DNA from: Candidatus Roizmanbacteria bacterium CG_4_9_14_0_8_um_filter_34_12
GTDB lineage: Bacteria > Patescibacteriota > Microgenomatia > UBA1406 > GWC2-37-13
NCBI GenBank assembly: GCA_002789465.1
Contig: PFTH01000137.1
Span: 1-5,507 of the forward strand
Length of the DNA: 5,507 bases
Reading direction: 5' to 3'
The notes under the pieces were generated by a model. It was not told the DNA's origin. It did not search any database and saw only the letters and a list, made by a program, of their open reading frames with translations. Position 1 is the first letter of the stretch, and each line of letters opens with the position of its first letter. This document shows, in pieces, positions 1-5,507 of the stretch. Position numbers and translations under genes: made by a program.

Positions 1-698
1 GTAAACTTGCTGACTGTTCGGAAAAAGATCCGGCTCTTTCAGAATTATTTATGGTTGAAGGTAACTCTGCAGGTGGCACAGCCAAACAAGGAAGAAACCG
101 TAGATTTCAAGCAATCTTACCACTTCGAGGAAAAATCTTAAACACAGAACGCGCATATTTAGATAAAGTACTTGCATTCAAAGAAATCAAGGATCTGGTA
201 ATCGCCCTTGGAACCGGAATTGGAGAGACAATTGATTATAAAAAACTACGTTATCATAAAATTGTTATCATGACCGATGCTGATGTTGACGGTGAACATA
301 TCAGAACTTTGCTTTTAACTTTTTTCTTCCGTCATATGCCTCAAATCATTTTAAACGGACATCTTTATATTGCTCAACCGCCTTTGTATAAAGTCCAAGT
401 TGGTAAAAAAATCAGCTATGCCTATTCTGAAGAGGAAAAGGACAAAGTTGTAGAGAAGTTAACCACTGATAATGCTAATGTTAATATTAATCTTCAACGC
501 TATAAAGGTTTGGGAGAAATGAATCCGGAACAACTATGGGAGACAACCATGGATCCAGAAAAACGCACGCTTAATCAAGTTTCAAGTCCTGATGCTCAAG
601 AAGCTGATTATGTCTTCTCAATGCTAATGGGAGATGAGGTCCCACCAAGAAAAAAATTTATTGTGGCGCATGCAAAACTCGCTAATTTGGATATATAA
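1..698 (+). CDS. gyrB: DNA gyrase subunit B, C-terminal part (Toprim domain to stop), 5' end outside window
   Basis: This is the C-terminal part, about 231 residues, of the ATP-hydrolysing subunit of DNA gyrase (EC 5.6.2.2), a cytoplasmic type IIA topoisomerase. The frame is open from base 3 with no start in the window, so the gene enters from the left; the ATG at 51 is internal. Seen: the Toprim glutamate motif as EGNSAGG (bases 57-77), then AKQGRNR, PLRGKILN, the metal-binding DADVDG (276-293), HIRTLLLTFF, YIAQPPLYK, and the GyrB tail QRYKGLGEMNPEQLWETTMDP. That tail identifies GyrB and argues against ParE. The roughly 170-residue insert between Toprim and tail of E. coli GyrB is absent, as in most bacteria. 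Odd: the usual EGDSAGG Asp is Asn here. It lies upstream of hppA and gyrA on the same strand and ends at TAA (696-698) just before a terminator-like hairpin. Confidence 0.97.
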   Translation, partial: KLADCSEKDPALSELFMVEGNSAGGTAKQGRNRRFQAILPLRGKILNTERAYLDKVLAFKEIKDLVIALGTGIGETIDYKKLRYHKIVIMTDADVDGEHIRTLLLTFFFRHMPQIILNGHLYIAQPPLYKVQVGKKISYAYSEEEKDKVVEKLTTDNANVNINLQRYKGLGEMNPEQLWETTMDPEKRTLNQVSSPDAQEADYVFSMLMGDEVPPRKKFIVAHAKLANLDI

Positions 699-726
699 CT
701 GATATAACGATTATAATATTTATAAT
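687..726 (+). promoter_or_regulatory. Weak candidate promoter for hppA-gyrA
   Basis: Two TATAAT hexamers lie at 712-717 and 721-726. TTGGAT (687-692), inside the last gyrB codons, could be a -35 box for the first, with a 19-base spacer that is longer than ideal. The stretch is so AT-rich that TATAAT can arise by chance, and both hexamers lie inside the hairpin at 702-734. It would supply hppA and gyrA with transcripts independent of gyrB. Motif matches only. Confidence 0.22.
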
Positions 727-739
727 CATTATATTTTTT
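702..739 (+). terminator. AT-rich hairpin plus T-run after gyrB (intrinsic terminator or attenuator)
   Basis: The left arm 702-716 and right arm 720-734 pair over 15 positions with one mismatch (C708 opposite A728) and a 3-base loop (717-719). A T-run follows immediately at 734-739. The arrangement is that of a Rho-independent terminator, beginning 4 bases after the gyrB stop. The stem has a single G-C pair (G709-C727), so it is weak and may leak, allowing read-through into hppA. A chance palindrome in AT-rich spacer is the alternative. Confidence 0.45.
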
Positions 740-763
740 ATAAATTTTATCAATTAATTAACC

Positions 764-2815
764 ATGTTCAGTCTAATCACCCAAGCAGTTCCAGTTGCAA
801 TTATTATTAGTTTTTTATCACTCATTTATTGTATTTTCCTAATCACGCAGGTTCTTCGTCATCCTCGTGGTGATAAAAAAATGAATGCGATTTCCGATGC
901 AATTCAGACCGGTGCAAATGCATATATGAAGCGTCAATACACGGTAATATCAATTGTTGGTTTGATTATTTTTATTCTTTTATTTTTCGGATTGGGAAAG
1001 CTCACAGCAATTGGATTTGCGGTTGGGGCAATCTTTTCTGCGGTTGCTGGAATCACCGGAATGGCACTATCAGTCCGTAGCAATATTCGCACTGCTCAAG
1101 CTGCAAAAAGTGGGCTAGCCAAAGCATTTAATATCGCCTTTGCCGGCGGATCAGTCACTGGTTTAATGGTTGCAGGATTAGCACTTCTGGCAATCTCTGG
1201 TTTTTATTATTTTATTACTTTGTTTAATAAGGGCGGAGTTTTAGATATTCAACCCTTAGTTGCTCTTGGATTTGGAAGTTCATTAATCTCTGTTTTTGCT
1301 CGTCTAGGTGGTGGTATTTTTACAAAATCGGCTGATGTAGGAACAGATATGGTGGGAAAATTGGAAAAGGGAATTCCTGAGGATGATCCAAGAAATCCTG
1401 GTGTCATTGCTGATCTAGTTGGTGATAATGTTGGCGATGACGCAGGAATGGCCGCTGATCTTTTTGAAACTTATGTAATCACAGCTGTTGCCGCCATGAT
1501 TTTAGGACAGTTAATGTTTGCAAAAAATGTTTTAGTAATCTACTATCCATTAATAATCGGTGCGGTTTCCATTATCGCCAGCATTATTGGTTCACTGTTT
1601 GTCCGTCTGAAAGGGAAAAATATCATGGGAGCGTTGTACATGGGTTTAAGTGTTAGTGCAATTTTAGCATTAATAGGTTTTTACTTGACAACACAGGTAT
1701 TATTTCCTCATGGTTTAATGGGTAAAACCCTCATTCCAACAGAGTTTTTGTTTTATTGTTCAATTGTTGGAATAGTTATTACCTTTGGAATGGTGGTTAT
1801 CACTGAATATTTCACCTCAAAAAACTTCGGACCGGTCAAAACCATCGCCCAAGCATCAACCACCGGTCATGGAACCAATGTGATTGCCGGATTGGCAGTT
1901 TCCATGAAATCAACCTTGGCTCCAATTCTTTTAATCTCAGCTGGAATTTTAATTTCATATAATCTAGCTGGTCTTTATGGAGTTGCTATCTCTGCTATGA
2001 GTATGTTGTCATTAACCGGAATAATCGTAGCAATTGATGCTTTTGGACCAATCACAGATAATGCCGGTGGAATTGCAGAAATGAGTGGTTTAAGCGCAGC
2101 AGTTCGTGAAAGCACCGATGCGCTTGATGCGGTTGGCAACACCACAAAAGCTGTTACCAAAGCCTATGCAATTGGTTCGGCCGGACTAGCAACTTTAGTA
2201 TTGTTCGCTAGTTATGTGCAAGAATTAATGAAAAATACAAAATTCGTGGAAATGCAAAATACTTTCTCTCTTTCTGATCCAAACGTAATTGTTGGATTAT
2301 TCATTGGAGGAGCACTACCGTATATTTTTGCCGCTCTAGCAATGGAAGCGGTCGGAAAAGCCAGCACCGCAGTTGTTAATGAAGTCCGACGTCAATTCAA
2401 AGAAATTAAGGGAATAATGTCAGGAAAAGCAAAGCCAGATTATGCAAAAGCAGTTGACATTGTTACGCAGTCAGCTATTCATCAAATGATTCTTCCAACA
2501 CTTATCCCAGTAATTACACCAATCATTGTTGGTTTTACACTCGGTCCAATTGCACTTGGTGGAGTTTTAATCGGAAGCATTATTACTGGATTATTTTTAG
2601 CAATTTCCATGACCACAGGCGGAGCCGCCTGGGATAATACTAAAAAATATATTGAAGCGGGTAATCTTGGCGGTAAAGGAAGTTTTGCTCATCAATGTGC
2701 GGTTACCGGTGACACAGTCGGTGATCCATACAAAGACACTGCTGGCCCGGCAATCAATCCTATGATTAAAGTATTGAATATCGTTGCGTTATTAATTGCA
2801 GCTTTTCTTGTCTAA
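764..2815 (+). CDS. hppA: Membrane-bound proton-translocating pyrophosphatase, K+-independent type
   Basis: This integral membrane pump (EC 7.1.3.1) hydrolyses cytoplasmic pyrophosphate and exports protons. Its 683 residues fit the family range (about 660-770), which has roughly 16 helices. The N-terminus is hydrophobic (residues 2-31) and further apolar segments recur to residue 683. Catalytic motifs are in order: DVGTDMVGKLEKGIPEDDPRNP (191-212, Mg-PPi site), GDNVGDDAGMAADLFE (220-235, with D232 and E235 in the gate helix), EYFTS (348-352), TGHGTNVI (367-374), DAFGPITDNAGG (425-436), GNTTKA (458-463) and TGDTVGDPYKDTAGP (648-662). Lys462 is the residue that marks K+-independent enzymes, where K+-dependent ones have Ala. 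The ATG at 764 is chosen because the N-terminus aligns with the family; no Shine-Dalgarno precedes it. The TAA (2813-2815) overlaps the gyrA ATG by one base. Near the C-terminus, HQCAV (643-647) replaces the usual HKAAV. The Na+-pumping subtype is unlikely given Lys462. Confidence 0.96.
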   Translation: MFSLITQAVPVAIIISFLSLIYCIFLITQVLRHPRGDKKMNAISDAIQTGANAYMKRQYTVISIVGLIIFILLFFGLGKLTAIGFAVGAIFSAVAGITGMALSVRSNIRTAQAAKSGLAKAFNIAFAGGSVTGLMVAGLALLAISGFYYFITLFNKGGVLDIQPLVALGFGSSLISVFARLGGGIFTKSADVGTDMVGKLEKGIPEDDPRNPGVIADLVGDNVGDDAGMAADLFETYVITAVAAMILGQLMFAKNVLVIYYPLIIGAVSIIASIIGSLFVRLKGKNIMGALYMGLSVSAILALIGFYLTTQVLFPHGLMGKTLIPTEFLFYCSIVGIVITFGMVVITEYFTSKNFGPVKTIAQASTTGHGTNVIAGLAVSMKSTLAPILLISAGILISYNLAGLYGVAISAMSMLSLTGIIVAIDAFGPITDNAGGIAEMSGLSAAVRESTDALDAVGNTTKAVTKAYAIGSAGLATLVLFASYVQELMKNTKFVEMQNTFSLSDPNVIVGLFIGGALPYIFAALAMEAVGKASTAVVNEVRRQFKEIKGIMSGKAKPDYAKAVDIVTQSAIHQMILPTLIPVITPIIVGFTLGPIALGGVLIGSIITGLFLAISMTTGGAAWDNTKKYIEAGNLGGKGSFAHQCAVTGDTVGDPYKDTAGPAINPMIKVLNIVALLIAAFLV

Positions 2816-5355
2816 TGTCAAACACAATCCAAACTACCGAAATTAGTGGTGAAATGAAGCGTGCATATTTAAATTATGCAATGTCAGTGATTGTTTCCCG
2901 TGCACTTCCTGATGTCCGTGACGGCTTAAAACCAGTTCATCGTCGTATTTTATATGCGATGCATAAACTTGGTTTAACAACTAGCGCACGTTTTTCTAAA
3001 TCAGCGAAAGTGGTTGGAGAAGTTTTAGGAAAATATCATCCACATGGAGATAGCTCAGTATACGAAGCCATCGCCCGCATGGCACAAGATTTTACGATGC
3101 GTTACCCACTAATTAAAGGACAGGGAAATTTTGGATCAATTGATGGTGATCCGCCAGCTGCAATGCGTTATACCGAAGTAAAGATGGCTAAAGTAGCTGA
3201 AGAAATGATGATGGATATTGATAAAGAAACTGTTCCTTGGATTGATAATTTTGATGGGACCCTTAAAGAACCGGTTTATTTAACTGCCAAACTTCCAAAT
3301 TTATTACTGATGGGAGCTGAGGGAATTGCTGTTGGAATGGCAACAAAAATCCCACCTCATAATCTCGAGGAGGTGGTTGATGCAATCTGTGCAATGATTG
3401 AAAAAGCTAAATTACATAAAACTGAAGGAATAAAAACTGAAACAAAACTAACGGATGATGTAAAGATTCCCGCTCTTTCTGCGGCAAGAAATTTGACATT
3501 TGATATTACTCTAGATGAACTAATGGAGTTCATTAAAGGACCAGATTTTCCAACCTATGGCGCAATTTACGGCACCTCAGAAATTCGTCTCGCTTATGCA
3601 ACAGGAAAAGGAAAGCTTATGGTACGTGCAAAGGTAGTTGATGAGGAGATTGATAAAGAAACACCTGGTCGTCAAGCAAGAATGGCAATTATTGTTAAGC
3701 AGTTACCGTATCAAGTGAACAAAGCTAACCTGGTGGAAAAAATTGCGCATTTGGTGACAGATAAAAAAATTGTAGGTATTTCTGATCTGCGTGATGAATC
3801 TGATCGGGATGGAATTCGCATTGTTATTGAACTTAAACGTGATGCGTCTTATAAAAAAGCATTAAACAATTTATATAAATACACCGAATTACAAACTTCA
3901 TTTCCAATTAATATGGTTGCGCTTGCTGATGGAATTCCTCATACATTTTCTCTCCAAGGAATTCTAGAACATTATCTACGTCATCGTGTGGAAATTATAA
4001 CAAAACGCAGTGAATTTGAATTGGCACAAGCCAAAGCTCGCGCTCATATCCTTGAAGGTTATCTAATTGCGCTTGATAATATCGATGAAGTAATTCAGGT
4101 GATTAAAAAAGCTGCTAATGAACCAGAAGCGAAAGTCAAGTTAATGAAAAAATTCGGATTTTCTGATCTTCAGGCACAAGCAATTTTGGAACTGCAACTG
4201 CGCCGTTTGACCGGATTGGAACGCAGTAAAATCGAAGATGAACTAACAATGCTTAAAGAAACCATTGCTTATTTGGAAGGACTTCTTAAGGATGTGTTTA
4301 AAGTTCTTAAGGTTATTAAAAACGAAATACTGTATTTAAAAGAAAAATATGGTGACGGACGAAAAACTCAAATTTTTAAAGCCAGACCAGGAGAAATCAC
4401 TGATGAACAATTAATTGAAAACAAAGAAGTAATTGTTGTTATGACCAAGGAAGGATATATCAAACAAGTTGTTCGTGAAACATTTAGAGTACAAAATCGG
4501 GGTGGTAAGGGAGTAGCAGGAATGGAAACAAAAGACACGGACAATGTTTATCAAATTTCTACAGCCATGGCACATGATTATATTCTATTCTATACTAATC
4601 AAGGCCGTGTTTTCCAAACACGCGTATGGGAAGTGCCTTTGGGATCACGAATCTCAAAAGGAAAAGCCATGGTTAATCTTTTGACACTGCGACCAGATGA
4701 AAAAGTCACATCTTTCTTAACATATACCGCTTCTTCTGACCTGGCAAAATCATTCGTTTTGATGTGTACAAAAAAAGGGACTGTCAAAAAAACCAAGTTT
4801 ACGGATTTTGCCAATATTCGCACCAATGGAATAATCGCGATCAAGCTTGATGCAGATGATGAACTACTTTGGGTAAAAATCTCTCACGGTAGTAACTATC
4901 TCATGCTAATCAGTAGTCATGGAAAAGCAATTATTTTGAATGAGACGGAAATTCGCTCCACTGGACGCTCATCTCGAGGTGTGCGTGGAATGAATTTGGA
5001 ATCAACAGATGAAGTTTCAGCTGCTGATGTCTTTGCCCAAGCAGAGTTTAAGAAAAATTTATTTGTTGTTGGTGAACGTGGCGTTGGTAAAAAAACCAGT
5101 CTTTCGCTTTTCAAAGGTCAACATCGTGGAGGAAAAGGTGTGAAAGTCGCATCAATGGATGAAAAGATCGGACAGATTGCATTTGCACAGATTATTAACA
5201 ATCCCGAAGCCACAGTCATCATCACAAGCAGCCAAGGACAGGTAGTCAAAATCCCAATTTCCAGTATTCCTTCCCGTTCACGCACTGCCAAAGGCGTCAT
5301 CCTCATGCGCTTCTCTGATAAAACTGATAAGGTTGTTAGTGCGACGTTTATCTGA
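2815..5355 (+). CDS. gyrA: DNA gyrase subunit A
   Basis: This is the DNA breakage-reunion and wrapping subunit of gyrase (EC 5.6.2.2), which pairs with GyrB as A2B2 to add negative supercoils. It has 846 residues, a usual length. The N-terminal winged-helix domain has the signature ALPDVRDGLKPVHRR and HPHGDSSVYE (75-84); the catalytic tyrosine is Tyr119 in AAMRYTE (115-121). Tower and coiled-coil follow, with the family sequence YQVNKANLVEKIA and LQLRRLTGLE near the end of the domain (to about 520). The C-terminal beta-pinwheel (about 530-846) opens with a GyrA box QNRGGKG at 560-566, which identifies GyrA rather than ParC. A second QHRGGKG lies at 769-775. Compared with E. coli GyrA there are about 32 extra residues at 198-229, and no acidic tail. 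The ATG overlaps the hppA stop by one base, and no Shine-Dalgarno is visible, so translation may depend on coupling to hppA. Confidence 0.98.
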   Translation: MSNTIQTTEISGEMKRAYLNYAMSVIVSRALPDVRDGLKPVHRRILYAMHKLGLTTSARFSKSAKVVGEVLGKYHPHGDSSVYEAIARMAQDFTMRYPLIKGQGNFGSIDGDPPAAMRYTEVKMAKVAEEMMMDIDKETVPWIDNFDGTLKEPVYLTAKLPNLLLMGAEGIAVGMATKIPPHNLEEVVDAICAMIEKAKLHKTEGIKTETKLTDDVKIPALSAARNLTFDITLDELMEFIKGPDFPTYGAIYGTSEIRLAYATGKGKLMVRAKVVDEEIDKETPGRQARMAIIVKQLPYQVNKANLVEKIAHLVTDKKIVGISDLRDESDRDGIRIVIELKRDASYKKALNNLYKYTELQTSFPINMVALADGIPHTFSLQGILEHYLRHRVEIITKRSEFELAQAKARAHILEGYLIALDNIDEVIQVIKKAANEPEAKVKLMKKFGFSDLQAQAILELQLRRLTGLERSKIEDELTMLKETIAYLEGLLKDVFKVLKVIKNEILYLKEKYGDGRKTQIFKARPGEITDEQLIENKEVIVVMTKEGYIKQVVRETFRVQNRGGKGVAGMETKDTDNVYQISTAMAHDYILFYTNQGRVFQTRVWEVPLGSRISKGKAMVNLLTLRPDEKVTSFLTYTASSDLAKSFVLMCTKKGTVKKTKFTDFANIRTNGIIAIKLDADDELLWVKISHGSNYLMLISSHGKAIILNETEIRSTGRSSRGVRGMNLESTDEVSAADVFAQAEFKKNLFVVGERGVGKKTSLSLFKGQHRGGKGVKVASMDEKIGQIAFAQIINNPEATVIITSSQGQVVKIPISSIPSRSRTAKGVILMRFSDKTDKVVSATFI

Positions 5356-5363
5356 ACAGGGAA

Positions 5364-5391
5364 TAGTAGATAGTAGTTAGGAGTTAGGAGA
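5364..5391 (+). repeat. Heptanucleotide tandem repeat, four copies, after gyrA
   Basis: Four consecutive 7-base units follow the gyrA stop by 8 bases: TAGTAGA, TAGTAGT, TAGGAGT, TAGGAGA (consensus TAGKAGW). The first two and last two are more alike, as expected from stepwise duplication. A further TAGTAGT occurs at 5443-5449. I see no coding role. Such 7-base intergenic repeats are known in other bacteria, for example the STRRs of cyanobacteria, but no link to them is claimed. Confidence 0.6.
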
Positions 5392-5457
5392 AACTTTGTC
5401 ATCTCGAACCGCATTTAACGCGGGCATCTTACATAAAAATTATAGTAGTCCTAACTC
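5381..5457. repeat. Small inverted-repeat element with GTCAT...ATCTT core (possible dispersed repeat)
   Basis: GAGTTAGGA (5381-5389) is repeated in perfect inversion as TCCTAACTC (5449-5457). Between them is GTCAT (5398-5402), a short palindrome CCGC (5409-5412) / GCGG (5420-5423) with a 7-base loop, and ATCTT (5426-5430). The GTCAT-palindrome-ATCTT plan resembles the short dispersed palindromic repeats seen between genes in many bacterial genomes, here degenerate. No strong T-run follows on either strand, so it is a poor intrinsic terminator, though it sits where a gyrA terminator would be expected. A single copy in the window cannot prove dispersal. Confidence 0.4.
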
Positions 5458-5507
5458 TTGTAACAATAGGAGCCCTAAACCGATCAGAGTAATAACAGCT
5501 ACCGTTG
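5440..5507 (-). CDS. Possible C-terminus of a convergent hydrophobic (membrane) protein, 5' end outside window
   Basis: Reading the minus strand from the window edge, the frame is open for about 21 codons and stops at TAA (complement of 5440-5442). The visible peptide is strongly hydrophobic, TVAVITLIGLG followed by LLLLQELGLL, as in a terminal transmembrane helix. It would converge on gyrA, leaving an 84-base spacer filled with repeats. The last codons overlap the inverted heptamer copy at 5449-5457, so the repeat may have supplied the protein's end. The product is not recognisable, and an open stretch this short can occur by chance. Confidence 0.33.
   Translation of the reverse strand, partial: TVAVITLIGLGLLLLQELGLL

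Noticed and set aside
754..761. Palindrome TTAATTAA just before the hppA start
   Set aside because: Such 8-base AT-only palindromes are expected by chance in this AT-rich spacer; no operator can be supported.
1975..2160. Minus-strand open frame of 61 codons inside hppA
   Set aside because: It lies wholly over conserved hppA motifs (DAFGPITDNAGG to GNTTKA) and its translation resembles no family I know. It is a shadow of the real gene.
3368..3382. Strong Shine-Dalgarno-like AGGAGGT followed by ATG at 3380
   Set aside because: It encodes Glu-Glu-Val of GyrA, and the ATG is out of frame and stops after five codons. A chance match.
4599..5114. Two minus-strand open frames (4599-4844 and 4917-5114) inside the gyrA pinwheel region
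   Set aside because: Both are antisense to conserved GyrA C-terminal sequence, with no start context or recognisable product.
5353..5373. Possible recoding of TGA as Gly (as in Gracilibacteria/SR1), extending gyrA past 5355
   Set aside because: More than 1,700 codons of gyrB, hppA and gyrA contain no in-frame TGA, and the protein already ends at the usual place. Read-through would add only six residues made of repeat sequence.
5118..5414. Minus-strand open frame of 98 codons over the gyrA end and the repeat region
   Set aside because: Most of it is antisense to the conserved last GyrA blade, and the rest is repeat sequence.
5401..5430. Minus-strand GGTTCGAGA resembling a tRNA T-loop
   Set aside because: There is no matching T-stem, anticodon arm or acceptor stem around it. 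It is part of the GTCAT...ATCTT element.

Overview
The window is a short piece of an AT-rich bacterial chromosome carrying the two DNA gyrase subunit genes on the + strand with a membrane-bound proton-pumping pyrophosphatase gene between them: gyrB (3' part only), hppA (complete), gyrA (complete). The standard code with TGA as stop fits: none of the three frames contains an in-frame TGA, and gyrA ends on TGA. Low G+C, tight packing, no recognisable Shine-Dalgarno before either complete gene, a GyrB of the short class without the large insert of the E. coli protein, and a K+-independent pyrophosphatase would suit an uncultured small-genome lineage such as Patescibacteria/CPR. That placement is inference; no taxonomic marker here is decisive.

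Layout: bases 1-698 encode the GyrB Toprim domain and C-terminus. Bases 699-763 are very AT-rich and hold a near-perfect hairpin followed by a T-run, which looks like an intrinsic terminator or attenuator, plus TATAAT-like hexamers. Bases 764-2815 are hppA. Its stop codon overlaps the gyrA start codon by one base (taATG), and gyrA runs to 5355. The last 152 bases hold a 7-bp tandem repeat, a small GTCAT...CCGC/GCGG...ATCTT element flanked by inverted heptamer-like copies, and possibly the hydrophobic C-terminus of a convergent minus-strand membrane protein.

How the genes work together: GyrB (ATPase and Toprim) and GyrA (breakage-reunion and DNA wrapping) form the A2B2 gyrase that introduces negative supercoils. 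HppA uses pyrophosphate, a by-product of nucleic acid and protein synthesis, to pump protons across the membrane. The hppA-gyrA overlap predicts co-transcription and possibly translational coupling. I see no evidence of a wholly new system. The points worth checking are the gene order, a natural Asn at a known quinolone-resistance position of GyrB, an insertion of about 32 residues in GyrA, and the repeat structure after gyrA.
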